A DNA stretch of 64,000 nucleotides, from assembly GCA_947846985.1 (NCBI GenBank), contig CANTUZ010000023.1:4979677-5043676 (forward strand), read 5' to 3'. Origin of the DNA: Fratercula arctica (taxonomy: Eukaryota > Chordata > Aves > Charadriiformes > Alcidae). Shown here piece after piece: positions 24,958 to 37,584 of this stretch; position 1 is the stretch's first letter; each line of letters begins with the position of its first letter. The notes under the pieces were generated by a model. That model had not been told where the DNA came from, ran no database searches, and worked only from the letters and a program-made list of their open reading frames with translations. The position numbers and the translations under genes were made by a program.

Positions 24958-25149
24958 GTAAATGGAGAATATACTTTTAATGCAGACAAATATAAAATGC
25001 TAAGTCTTGGGGGCAAGGCACCAAAGGGAGAGTACACGTTAAATGGAGGAGCCATGCCACGTCCTGAGCAAGGAGGGGATTTCGGGGCTGTGGTAGAACA
25101 GTCCTTCAAGCTGTCACATATTGCTGTGGATGAAAAAGGAGTAGCATAG
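24958..25149 (+). mobile_element. Decayed LINE ORF2 fragment: region just after the reverse transcriptase
   Basis: One frame reads NGEYTFNADKYKMLSLGGKA, then GEYTLNGGAMPRPEQGGDFG and AVVEQSFKLSHIAVDEKG before a stop. This corresponds to the CR1-type segment F-ADKCKVLH-G, Y-LNG, DLGVVVD-S-K-S that follows the RT core. It is on the same strand and 1.2 kb downstream of the RT fragment, so both may be remnants of one insertion with deleted and inserted material between. Confidence 0.75.
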
Positions 25150-27419
25150 TGTAAAGCATCAATAGGAAGGAGAAAAAACAAATTAAATGGATAATCATTT
25201 CATTGTTCCATTTCTTTGGTGAGGCTTCAAAAATAGGCTTGCTTTCTCCAAGGGAGCAAAGCATTTCTCCGTTTGGGGCACTTGGACACACACCAGAGTG
25301 CTGATTCCTCGGCTTTTCCCGGTGGTTGTAACCAAGGACAGGCTGGGGCAGATGGAATTATTTCCCCTCAGGAAAGAGAGGCCAGAGGCCTTGTGTAGAC
25401 AATTGGAAGTTCAGAATTACTACAGGGCCTGAAATGGTGGAAGCAATAAGAAAAGTGGAACCCTCCGCTTGAGGGTCGGGGCTCAGCTGGAGCCAGCTGG
25501 CCCGGGGAGCTCCCGACCATCGGAGGTGGCCTTTGGTCCTCTGCCCTCAGCCCCCTGCCACAGCGAGACCGTGGTGGGCAACGACGTTCACCTGCTGTGA
25601 AATGGGCTGTGGACAAAGCCTCACGGCTCCTGTGTCTACTAGCCAGTAATTAGCGTACTGTTAATATCTCTTAACACGCAACTGCAATTTCCGATTTCCC
25701 GTTGAAATGTAATGAAGGTGTTTCCCGCAAGGTGCCCTCCTGCCTATTGTGTGTGGAAACGCAGCCTGGGAAGGGATGGCACCGGTGTATAATGAGAGTC
25801 TGTAGGACTTGTCCCACTTAATGAGGTTATTCCAAGATAAAGGTCTTTAAGTTTCAAGTGATGAAAGATGAATCCTAATTCTGGAAAACAAAAGAGCGAA
25901 CACGAAATGGAGGGAAAGCTGGAGAAGGCAATGGGGAATCAATACAACTGCTATGGACTGGATCACTTCTGTGGGTCAAGTCAGTTAACCTCGTTTTTTT
26001 CTGTATGCTGCTATCTGTTCACAAGGAATAATAAGTAGTCATCTTTTTACAAAAATGCCTTGTGCTGCAGCAATAGATGCCACGTTAGGTGTAGAACCAT
26101 TAACGAGGTTCGGAACAAACAAGGAAACTGAATGAAGCCTTGGCTCTCCTCTCCGTGTCTGTGCATGAAAACTGATATTTGCCTCCACAGCTCATCAGTC
26201 TGCCCGTAAGGCCCTCCGCTGACAGGCGCTGCTTTTGATTTCAAAATTTGAATTCCAATATTTGGAATGTGTTTATTATTTTTAAAACATGTTAATGTTG
26301 CCTGGGTAGATTCTAATGTAAGATTTCTTGTATTCTGCTCTCCTTAAGATAAGGTCTTCGCCTGGTTTAGCCAATCCTTACACCAAGGAATTCGTAGTAT
26401 AAATAGGGGGGACAGTTACGAGGGGACAAAGGCAAAGTGTGGTACATGGAGCCCAGGGTCTCCTGGTGGGGCCACCAGCCTTGGTCCCAGCATGTTACAC
26501 TGCGCTATTCACTGGATCAAAAATGTAATTCTTTGTTAGGCAGAGGGACCCATTTGGGGAGGGAATTATTGGAATATTGGAACCCAGATCCACAGGTTCC
26601 ATCTTCTAACTGAAGATGCCTCTTCAGCTCGGTTGTGAACTCTTTGTTGTGATTGCCTTCTGGTTTTTGTGATATAAACACCTCAACACAATGGAGTCAT
26701 CGTCCATGACGGGCTTCCCTGGGTGCTGCTTCAGTACAAATAACAACTACACGAAATTGCCGTGTCCTGCAAGAAAATGGTTGGGAAATGTTGAGGGACC
26801 GCGCACTTACGTTATTGTAAAAACAGAAATGTTTACTCATTACATTTAAATAGGTTTGGATCATTGTGGATGAAAGTGAAACAAGATATAAGCCTGCAAT
26901 GACATGCATAAATACATAATTAAGTATATTTCCTTTCCATATGGAGAGGATTAGCTTCCTTGCCTCAGCGGGGAGTTGCTTTATTTGGTGTCTGCTTTGG
27001 TGTCCCTTTCTTTTTGACAGCTTACAGAGGTACACTGAACGGGAATTTCACTCGCTGGCTAATGAATGTTGGAATAAGGACTTTGAGGGCATGTGGAAAA
27101 GAATAAGTGATTACCTCAGAAAACAGAAGTTTAGGGACCTTAAGGGCTGTCCTATTATCCTGACTTCTCTTTTTGACCTTAAGTGGGCCCTATGAGATGA
27201 TATTGCCCACCTTACCAAGACTTATTGCTTAGTCATAAATCGGGACTGAGGGAGAGAGATGTGTCTCGTAAATGCTGAAGTGTCAGCAAAAGCTCCTTAA
27301 CTCAGGTTTCATAACTTGAGAAATATTTTATCACCCTTGTGAGCCAAACCTCTGAAAAATCAATAGAACTTGAGAGTTGGCTGTATTGATCTGAGTTGTA
27401 TTGAAATATTCATGGCAGT

Positions 27420-27450
27420 GTGTGTGTGTGTTTGTATATGTGTGGTTCAG
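27420..27450. repeat. TG dinucleotide repeat
   Basis: Short interrupted (TG)n array. Confidence 0.7.
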
Positions 27451-28239
27451 GGACTAAGATGTAGGTAGCTTTCAGAGTGTGAAACATTCTCGTTTTTCAT
27501 TTAAACTAGATTAAGACTATTAGGTGACTCGCAAAGCATATACTTAAAAGGAAATGAATTTGTTTGTCTTACAACAAGGCTTCTGACAGAGAACTGCATT
27601 CTCGTTGTTATTATTTTTCTTAAATGACAAACTGTTGGGAGGAAGGAGTCAAGGAGATCTGATAAAATTAGCACCACGTCCTCTTGGGGATCTCTGGGCT
27701 TGCTTTGTTTGCAAAGCCAATTTGGACACTGCGTCTTTGATCTTCACTTTCAGTATTGAGCAGGCATGTTTAGTATCACTCATTTCACAGGAGATTTGGG
27801 ATTCAAGTTTCTTCAACAATCTAAAAAGCAGTACATTAGAAGGGGAATTGTCTGCCAGTCGTCTTAGAATCTCAATACCCTTGATACTAATTTGATGTGA
27901 TGCATTTCACCAGATGTGTCTACCTGAACGATGTTTTATGCCCAAGAGGTTTGTGCTACTGTAGAGTATTAAAGTTGGCTCTTCCCCCCCCTCCTCCTCT
28001 CCCTTTTTCTTCCAAGAGCAATTGAGTGAAAAACATCCAGAATTTTAATCTGCATAGAGGTGTGATGCGTTACAGATATTTGGAAGGTAGAGAGTGTGTC
28101 GGGCAGGATTGGTGCAAAGAGTAGAACAGAACCATGAAGAAAATCACTGCCAATAATGCTTAAAAATATTTTTAGCAGCTGATGCTTCTGTATACACTGA
28201 TAGACTAATATATTCACTCAAACTCTTTAAGACTTGCCT

Positions 28240-28345
28240 TCTTTTTACTCCTCTTCTACCTTTGTCCCTTCTAGGGCATAGGTTCAAGTCTCTCCTGGTC
28301 CCACAGACTTCTACTGGGCTTTGGGCAAATCCCGCAGGGGGATGA
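28240..28345 (+). mobile_element. Possible MIR-like SINE relic
   Basis: Contains ggttcaagtctctcctggtc and ctttgggcaaatccc in SINE-like spacing. The match is weak and short. Confidence 0.3.
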
Positions 28346-28950
28346 TACTTCAGGGCACCCAGGTGTTCATGTGTCACTGATTCTGATGTGGATCTCAGCG
28401 CGTCAGAGCCATTTCTGTAAAACCAGAGCCAGCAAACAGCACAGCGCTGCCCGGCCCTCCTGAGCGCCTGTGGGCATCAACCTCAACAGCTGGGAGACAG
28501 TGACTCCGGCCGTGTAAGTTCTTCAGAACTTAATAATTATGGGAAAGGCTGAGTGGAGAAAGGCGAAATGGAGAAAAGAAAACGTAACAGTTATTCCTTA
28601 GGAAAAAAAATAGGCCGTATAGGCTGCCAGTGGGCTGAAAATACTATGATGGGAATAGGCACCTCCGTAATCGTTATGACAAAAGACACACAGTGCAGGC
28701 TACCAGGGGTGTGTGCTGGGTGGTTATGGAGTCCAGGTCTTAAACGAAAATAAGGGCAATTAGAACTGATTTCTTTCTTAACTCTCCGTCGTGTAAATTC
28801 ACCCATTGTTAAAAATAGTTATATGAAATAAAAACAACCACCTTTCAGAGGCATAACGTCAATCAGTGGCTCACACTAAGCAGAAAACCAGGCTTTGTGT
28901 GCGTGAGATTTGCGAGTATTGCTGAGGAGAAAGGGAGCGGCTCCTTCCCG

Positions 28951-28977
28951 CAGTCCATGTCCCCGGGGAATGGACTG
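28951..28977. promoter_or_regulatory. 27-bp imperfect palindrome containing a full EBF consensus site
   Basis: Centre TCCCCGGGGA (28960-28969) is the exact TCCCNNGGGA EBF consensus. It is flanked by cagtcca on the left and tggactg on the right, which pair perfectly. It lies about 10.2 kb past the EBF2 stop codon. Function is inferred only from the motif. Confidence 0.4.
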
Positions 28978-30034
28978 GGACGCGACCTGGTGCTGGTTTA
29001 GGATCTGGATTATCAGCATTTGCTTCCCTCACCCCCTTTAAAAAAATAAAATAAAATAAAAAAGCAGAAATGTTGCTGCTGAATGGAGCTTACTAGAAAA
29101 GGGAACCTCTAAAGGGTACGGCCAGGTATCTCAGAGGCAACGACTGCAGAACTTGGTGTACGGTGACAAGCTGTGCAGCGCCTCGTGCCCCGGGCGCGTG
29201 TGAATCCAACGCTGTTTGAGCCATCGCCAGCGACGCTGCGTGCGGACAGGCACGCTGCCGTTCTTGCTGTGCCAGAGAGATGGCACGTGTGACACAAGGT
29301 GTCATTAATTAGTCTGGGAGGACATCATTCTGTTGCAAGAATCTCACTTTTATCCATGTTTCTGCCATAAAGCTTTCCTGTAGTAAGTAAAATGAAAGGA
29401 GGAAAAACCCCCGTACTTGCCATTCTTTATTTATTTGCATTCCTCAATGGCAAAGTAAACTGAATGTTTAAGCAACTGACATCAAAGATTTGATTTCTCT
29501 GAAGCTAAAAAGCCTATTAATCACAATTTTAAAGTGTTCTTTAATTACCCTGTAATAAAATGACACGCGCAGAGCGGGAGGAAAAATTGTATACTTTTAG
29601 AGTTCCTCATGCTTGTTTGTGTTTCAAATCTCACCGGAAATCCTTGCTGATCCCTCTCGCTTCTGCTGCTTAATTCTGTTCTACCCCAGCCATTGTTCAT
29701 CGTTTAGCTGTGCTAACTGTACACGGCGCGGGGAAAACGCCTGTGGGGGGACCAGGCCGGGTTTGTGAGCTGGTTTCTGGAGGACATAATAGCACTGGAA
29801 ACGTCATCTTCTGGGAGAATGGGGAGGCCGTGGCGTGCCGAGTTCCCTGGGGGCTGACGGCGGTGGTGGCGCTAAAGCCTTTGCTCAGCGGGGTGTGTTT
29901 GGGCCACAGGGACCGTTCCCATGCTGTAAGTTCGACGTGCGCCGTCGTGCATCAGGATTTGAGTCTGGGTTGCGTCCTGGGAGAAGAGGATATAAATCCC
30001 TCTCCAAATTGCAAACTGGGAGAGAAAAAACCCC

Positions 30035-30110
30035 GTAGTAGATGGTGCCCCAGATCACACAGCAGAGGCCGGAGTCGTGTAGGACCAACACAGCTCCTTC
30101 CAGTCGTCCC
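30035..30110 (+). mobile_element. Possible reverse-oriented SINE relic
   Basis: Contains gtgccccagatcacacagca, gaggccggagtcgtgtagga. This resembles the caaggtcacacagcaagtca, gtggcagagctgggat block. Weak. Confidence 0.35.
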
Positions 30111-30466
30111 ACGTCTGGGATTCACCCTTGAGAATGGCCCCTTGACATAAGCATTGCAACGCGGAGATAAGCAAGAGACACAAAAGTGGTTTTGGTTCAA
30201 ACCAATTTAGAATTTTTTACATTTTCATTATATTTAAGGGATGTGAGCTGTCAAAACAAAAGTAGGTATAAGGAAAAAGAGAAGGTAAATCTTTGTTAAA
30301 AATCTCTTTGTAAATTTTGTAAAGGAAGGAGAATGAAAAATAAAATCAGGGTGGGCACTCAGCTCCTCCTTTCACGTTACGAGGTAGGTGTTTGGGGTCG
30401 TGGCAGTAGAGAAAAGCTTGGAAATCTGAAGCAAATCCAAAAGACAACAAAATCATAGGCCTTAGC

Positions 30467-30484
30467 AAAAAAAAAAAAAAAAAA
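30467..30484. repeat. A18 homopolymer
   Basis: Eighteen consecutive A after cttagc. Confidence 0.9.
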
Positions 30485-31971
30485 GGTCCCACAGTGTTTA
30501 ATAAAACTTTCCAGGTCCTTGAAACCACTCTCTGCAAGTTTTTAATATTTGAGATTATTTATAAAACTGGGAAGATGAGTCTCCAGGACGGCAGCAGGCT
30601 GCAGGGGTGAGCCCTGGCCCTGTGAGCAGCGCTAATGACGACTCCTGGCAGCAGCGGGCGGAGGATGCCACAACCCCACCTCCGCGCGCAGCTCATCCGG
30701 GCCGGTAAGGTCTGGGTGTATTTTGGGTACGGTTTGTCTATATTTTGGGTATGATTTGGGTTTGAATTCGCTGCTATTGCGAAACTCAGCCAAGTGGGTA
30801 ACGTTCTGAGCCGATCTGTTTTCAGACCCAGACAGTTGTTAATGAAACAGTTGCTGTTTTGTTGACAGAACATTAATTACTTGATCTTAGGACTTGGTAA
30901 TTGCATGGGCCCCCTCTGTATACATCACTAATTACATTAGCAATTATATGGCATTTTAAAGACAAAGAAATGACTACAGCAATTGCAGTGTCATAGGGAC
31001 CCTGCTGGTAAATCTCAATCAAGTTCCTGCAATCTCAGTGAAGTGTTGTGAGTCTTTCTGCGCCCGGATCCGCAGAACTCTCCGTCTGCTCGGGCGGGTT
31101 CCGGCAGCCGCTTCAGCCAAACCGTCTCGAGCAAAGCAGGGTGCTTGCAGTTCTCCTCGAGGTTAGTTACATGCTGAAAATCGATTTGAAGCGTTCTCAA
31201 AAGCCTACTTGCTATTGGAAATATTTCTTTTTACTGTCAGCTCTACTAATCCTAGAAATAATTAAGAGTCATATCTTAGAAAATCATGACTTAGATTAAA
31301 AATAATCACAGTTGTAAATGTACTCATCAATGCCTTTCTGAAAAGCTGTATTTTTAAGGATCTTCCTTTGCAAATTTATAGGCCAGAAAGTTTCTTAAGA
31401 AGCTGAAACTCCTGCGCCTCCAGAAGCCGGAGATTTGCAAAAGACCTTCACAATCAGAGTCACTGTAAGTGTGAGAACTGGCAATAGAGTGTATTTGTAA
31501 AGTCACCGTTATTTTGGAATGTGACGAAATGTATAGAGGCTGACCAAGAGCTGTAAAATTTAATTAAAGCCCTTAATTTAAATAAGAAGAACGCTTACAG
31601 TGGGCAAATAATGTACAGAAGGACAAACTTCAGTTACTGCTGCCATTTCCTTCTCCCGTCCCCCCTCCCTCTGCTTTCCATCGCCTAATACAACGAGCGT
31701 GTGTTAACTTGAAAACTGAGTGTAACTTCTTTGAGTGAGGATGTGTTTCCATTTTTCCTTATCCGTTCCCCTCCGCGGTGGGTGCGGATTTGAGGCCCTC
31801 ACATGCCACTGTAGGGTCGGTAACGTGCTCTGGGCACGTCTGGGTGCTGTGCTGGGAGGAACGGGAACGTAAAAGAAATCCGATGCTTGTATTATTTTTT
31901 TTTACACTTATTTTGTAGCTGTGCTTCTGGTTTCAGGCCAGAGGGGAAAGTAATTATATGGCCAGGTCTAT

Positions 31972-32036
31972 AGATGGCATAAATTGGTACAACTCCACTG
32001 ACTCGGGTTTATGGTAGCTGAGGATCCGGCCTGCGT
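31972..32036. repeat. Fold-back repeat relic
   Basis: Reads gcataaattggtacaactcc, actgactcgggtttatggta, gctgaggatccggcc. The tail gctgaggatc-ggcc is the complement of the ccagatcctcagc edge seen near 53424. Confidence 0.5.
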
Positions 32037-34972
32037 CTCGTCAAGTTCTGAGCTTGTAAACAGATGGGATTATCACCAACAGACAATCTCTCGCGCTTGT
32101 GCTGTAGCTGTTTATCCCCCCGTTCTGCTCTCCCCTCCCTTTTCCCGGCTCCTCAAGTGCTAGTGCTATATGCAGTTTCTGACCAGTTCCACCCAGAATC
32201 ACGTTCGTTAAAACTTTGATTAAATGAGGTAGGTTTGAAGCTGCTGGTAACGGTGCGGGAGCACAGTAACGCCTGGGCATTGCAGGGCCAGTTACTAACT
32301 GGGATTGGGAACTGAGCAGCGACAGCCCCTGTGCCCACGCTGGGTTGGGTTTGAGAATACAGACAAAACTGATGAGTTTCCCCGGGTGCCCGGGCTATAA
32401 GCCTTGCAGGAGACTAACAAGAAGGTAGCGTGCTCCAGCCATGTCCCGCCGGGAAAGGAACTGGCAACAGACAGGCGCGTGTGTTGTCATTCCCGTGTCT
32501 TTTTCTGTTGTTGTTATAACTTCGCACAAACACAAAGGGATCAGGACAGCAGATCTGATTTCCCCTGTCCCACCTATCCGTCTCCCCCTGTTGTAGTGCT
32601 TCCTCCAACCTTCTTATATTGCCTCCACGGGACAGTGTTTTGGTGCCTTCCACTTTGGGAAGTGTTGGGTTTCCTCCTTCCCTGATCTACTCTGCTCTTT
32701 GCTCCGCGCCGTCTCCGCCATGGCTGCTCTGTCCGCACCCTCTGCTATGGCCACCAGCTGCCTCTTTAATCCAGTCCCGCAAGCAGAGTTAATGAGACAT
32801 TCCAACTTAAATAACCCGGTGCGATTAAAGCTTCAGATCTTTGCACCTCAACAGCTGTGTGTTGTCACCGAGATAAATATTTTAACTGGTCTGGCAATTC
32901 CCTAGCTGCCCCGGGTAAGTGGCTGAATGAGTGGCTATTGTTTCACCGTTTATTAAAGTGAAATTCAAGTTCTTACAGAACAGCCATCTAGAAAAGACCT
33001 GTAAAGGAAAAAAGAGGAGGGTGGGAGAGAATCTGCTTTTCTAGAGGCCTTTCCTAACCAGGGCATGGTGCTGATGGCAACGCGGCCGTGCCCGACTGTC
33101 GCCCTGCTCCCTGGGCGAAGGGCAACTGGGCTGTCACTGGCCGCTGACATTTCTCCTGCTATTAGGAGAAATGTTCCTTTGGTGTTCGTGATACTGCACA
33201 AATTAACGGCTGGCCTTTGGAAAAGGACCGCTTTCTATGTTCGAGGTGACAACTGTCATTAAATTCTTCCCAGAGCATGGCAGCAATCTTACAAGGGAAG
33301 GATGAACAGTTTGATCTTTGTGTAAAACTGGGTGAATTAAGGATTTAAGAATGTTGTAGAACGTTGTAGATTTCTAGTCTTTATTGGTCTTAACGTGGGC
33401 CAAGAAAAATCTTTTCACACTGGCTTTTAAGAATTGGGCAAGACGGTAATAAAATAGGTTCAGCAATGTCACTCATCCTAGAGAATTTTTTTGTTTTTTA
33501 AGAGAGATTTCCTTTCGGTACAGATAGTCTTTGATGATGCCATGTAAGGTACTGGGGCTGGAGGGAGTTATTTGTATGCTTTTTTTGAATTTAGAAGTTA
33601 AAGGTTTTTCTGAAACTCTCTCGCTGGGGTACTCCATGCATCTCCTTCCCTCACTCAGCGTTTTATTTGGAATTTGCTCGGAGGGTGAGTACGATAACGT
33701 ATCACAGGCACACGCTGGGCTTGTACATCAAGTCCTAAAAGAGGTAACGAAGCAGTAGTGGAACACAGTAGATCTCCAGGCTTTCATCTGCGCAATAAAC
33801 TTCCTCGTTTGGCTGTAACAGTAGGTCACTGTTAACGACTAAGAATATCTTTCAAAGTAACTGTTAGTTTTATCACTAAAATCATCACTTAATACACTGC
33901 TGGGATTTCTTGGGGGGGGAAAAGCAGAATCAGATTTTAAGTAGAATGGGCCTCTGTTCCAGAGCAGAGGAGGGATATTTCACGAGGACAGTGGACGCTT
34001 TAGGTCTCGCTGTTGGGAAGAAGGTCATCTGCTAATTGCATGTTATCCCTGAATGAGTAATTGAAGCAGATTACCAAAACCCCTGTTTTCTTCTCAGCTT
34101 TTGGCTGATAGTTCCTAACGTTTTCAGATGCTTTCACTGACATCTGGCAGTAGTTTAAACACTGACTCATATTCTGTTAGTCCAGAAATGTCAGCAAAAG
34201 TGGCTGTCATTGTCAAAGAAAATTTTCATTTTTTTGGACCTTTTCAGTGATTTTCACACAAGCAAACGGAATATTCTTGGTTTAGATAGTCACTTACCAT
34301 TTTCCAAGACACTTTTCAGAACTCTGGTTTTTTTCTGATAAAATAAAGCTACTTTACCTTTTTGGTCAGTGCTCTTAGAAAGGGAACAGAAATTCCCCAT
34401 CTTACGTATGCCTGACGTGGGTTTTGGCACCGGCGTGTCTCGCTCTGTGCAGAACAGGTAGGACAGCGGGTGAGGGAGCAAAGCTCTGCCTCCTGACTCA
34501 CTCCCTGCTCGTTACAGATCAGGCTCTGTCAGCCCGCCTGAGTTTTGGGGTTTGACCTTGTGCTTTGACCAATTGTCTATTGCTAACAAAAAGGGGAGGT
34601 TTTCCAAAGGGGGATTCCAGGTATCCTACTGCCCTCTGGCTCCCTTCCCCGCACGAAGGACTAAACGCTCACAGAGGTGTTGTCCCCTCCGTTAATCAGC
34701 CGTACGAAGAGAGCGGTCGGAAGAGGCCGTTACTGCTCTCGTTCCGTGACCGGCATGATCTCCATCTGGCTCTACTGAATTGTGGCTGGACGTTTTACAG
34801 ACAAGCCTGAAGGCTTGATTTGAAAAACTGTCACGTAGCGTATCATTAACCTTTTCTTAAAGTGTTACTGCTGTAACAGCACCTTGAGTGACCCATAAAG
34901 ATGACGAAGAATAAAGCGTATTGAATACTCTGAAATTAAGATCATTCCCTCCCGTGTTTACAGTACAAAAAT

Positions 34973-34978
34973 TTTATT
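34973..34978 (-). promoter_or_regulatory. Candidate distal poly(A) signal of EBF2
   Basis: AATAAA on the minus strand followed by ttttgtactgt, a typical cleavage-region context. It stands at the end of a long stretch that is T-rich on the minus strand (34980-35500). If used, the 3'UTR would be about 4.2 kb. It could also be an unrelated AT-rich match. Confidence 0.3.
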
Positions 34979-37574
34979 TTTTTGTTAGGATAATTTAAAG
35001 TTTAAAACTGAAGTAGACATATTCATTTTACAAACAAGATATTCTTCCATAAGTAGGACCATTAAAAACAGTAAACAAAAAAAGCTATCTTTACAAAAGC
35101 TCTGTGCATAGCAACTTCATACCGGGTATAACTGACAAAGCAAAAAACCAAAAAAACGACCAGCCAACCCCAAACAAACCCCAAAACTATACAGGAGGGA
35201 GAAATGAGGCCTTAATTTACAGAAGGGAGAAAACGGTCTTTAGAAACCATGCATATTGCAAGTGTGCAAAGAAATAGGGAGAGTAAGACGCTATACCAAG
35301 ATAAATAATGAAATAAAACATACTCTTTCGAAGTTATGATAAAATTTGTGGTTACCTATCGCAACACTTCCATCTTTCTAGTGGCAAAAAGGAAAGCTGT
35401 CAGGGAATAGTAAACAGCAATAACTAAAAGAGGACAGAGTTGCTTATTACATTGAAAAAACCCTTACACACAAATTTTTACATGACTTTTCCTTTTTGTT
35501 GGGTGCTTTGCCACTGCCAAAGTCCTTCTTTCATGGTCAAGGATTTCTGATTGTATTTATTTACACACATTTTTCTTTGTAAAGCTACGGGTAAGTTCTA
35601 CACTCATCGTGAGTACGATGATTTCCATGCATGAGCGAAATCCAGGTTCTAAATTATTCCTATGTTTAATTTTTTTCATTTGTTTGGCTCAAATCAAAGC
35701 AGAAAAAATCATTTTCCATGTTTACACCAACACAGCCAGCCACCCTTGTTTCTCTTCCCGTCAGCACGTGAAGTAGCTTCCAGAGGGGGGTTCTTTCCCG
35801 TTTGGGCTCCTGCCTCTCCCACCTGAGCAACCGGATGGAGCCGATAAAAACAACTGAAGTGTGAAAGGGATGTCGAGCATTTCAGAACCTTTTCTTTTTT
35901 TAGCCACTCACTGTTTTCCCTGAATCTTCCCCAGACTTCAGTGACCTTTTTTATGTGCCTATGCAGTAACAAAAAAGAAGGGTGGACCATTAACAGAATA
36001 GCTTTTTCCATGAAACGGCTCCATTTTTTTTTAATTGGAAACCTTTCTGACTGAGATTTTGTAATGAAAATCTTATTTATTAAAAGATGTGAGAGGAGTT
36101 AAGGTAGCAAGCGGCTGCTCTTCACCATGTGACCTGGAGATTCCAGCCTGTCTGGAATATTTGCTGGGTGGAGAATTTTAAGTTTAAGCAGACACGATAA
36201 CATTTTAAAAGCAGCCTGTACAGAGAAGGGCAGGGGGGAAAATCCACCATCTTTAGGCTTTGGAACTGTTTGGGTTTTTTTTTTTCCAGTCATTCAAAAT
36301 GGGGGAAAGGGGAGATAATATAGAAAAATTTTTAAAATCTAGGACTCAATGTAGCATTCACTGAAATTTATGGAAGCCTCTAATAAGCCTCAGTCTATTT
36401 TGTTCCCTGTATGCATGCAGAATTCCAAACCTGAATTTGTAGCTCCCACTCTTGCTGGGGTATCGGTACCCATGAACGTATGAAATACTCTTTTTTGTGG
36501 TGGGGTTAGACAGCGCGCCCTGTGCTGTCACACAGCTCCAGCCCCTTAACACCCCTGATTCTTTCCTGTTTCAGACATCACTTGGCTTCAAGGTCGGCTG
36601 CCTCGCTGGCCTCCAGTGACTCCTGCTTCCTTGGTGGCACGAAGGGCACGCACAGAACCTGCAGTGTCAAGGAACTTGCGGCCAGAATTAACGGTGAGTT
36701 ACTTTGTCTTTTCTGGAATGCAGACACTTTCCGTAGCCTGACTGTAAGACTCTAACTATATTCATGCTTCTTAAAAACATGTTATTCCCACCAAATCCCT
36801 CTTTAAAGTTGCTTCTAATCTCCATTTCTGCTGATATGATAAATTTGGCCTTGAGTTTTAGAAGACAGTAAACCCCTCCGCCTTTCAAAAAATGAATTCG
36901 AGGGCATTGAAAAGGCACCTAACGAAGCCCCTACAAAAGCTCCCAGCAGAGCCGGGAGCGGTGCAAAGCTGCTCCCCAAAAAGTGTGTAACAACAGGGGG
37001 AACCCAGTTTCTTTGTCTTTCCCTCCCCTGGCTCCTCTGCTCTGCTGCGTCCTGCTTAAGAAACACATCCCGTGCACCTTCACGTGTATCGAATGCAGCT
37101 CTGCCCTGAGCCGAGCTGAGCGCCACGCTATGGAAGCTGAGCTCCACGGAGGCCGCGCTCAGCCCCCTGCAGCAGAAGCAGGGTGCCGGGCAGGCCGCCG
37201 TTCCTGCGCTGCGCAATTAAGGGCAGGATTTTAGGTGTTTGCAAAGTGCAGTCCTTGCCAAACGCCTGGCCGTTGGGTGAGGGTCTCTCGGGTCACACCC
37301 CACACACCCCAACCCGGCCTCTTCGTCACCGTCACTGCTCCTGGAGCTGAACCTTGGCTCTAGGCAGAGGCTTTCGAGGCTGTTAGTGACCCAAGAGAGC
37401 TCCAGAGCACCCCAGCCAGGCCACTGTCACCGTTGCTCTCCACCCCCAGTCCAGCACCGAACAGACCAGCTTGTACCACACCGAGGGGTCACCAAGGACA
37501 CTGGTTTACTTGCCCGTCGATAAAGCTACTGGGCAAACGGACAAGAACAGTTTCAGGGGGCCATATATTAAGGG

Positions 37575-37584
37575 TTTATTTATT
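37575..37584 (-). promoter_or_regulatory. Candidate middle poly(A) signal of EBF2
   Basis: Overlapping AATAAATAAA on the minus strand about 1.55 kb after the stop codon. A T/G-rich tract (tgttcttgtccgtttg) lies 25-45 nt downstream. Base composition changes here from AT-rich on the UTR side to a GC-rich block (36930-37470) on the far side, which would suit a transcript end. Confidence 0.35.

Larger units (their letters stand above)
25150..34954. other. Intergenic, no gene recognised; candidate regulatory blocks
   Basis: Contains repeat relics, an EBF-type palindrome at 28951 and AT-rich blocks with homeodomain-like motifs at 29300-29580 and 30837-31000. Short CpG-bearing patches occur at 29100-29290 and 30590-30710. 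No coding gene was recognised. Confidence 0.6.

Noticed and set aside
29710..30150. 146-codon plus-strand ORF
   Set aside because: Overlaps a probable SINE relic at its 3' end and resembles no known protein.
36815..37216. 133-codon minus-strand ORF in the GC-rich block
   Set aside because: GC-rich DNA keeps several frames open; the translation is Ala/Arg/Ser-rich with no family resemblance.
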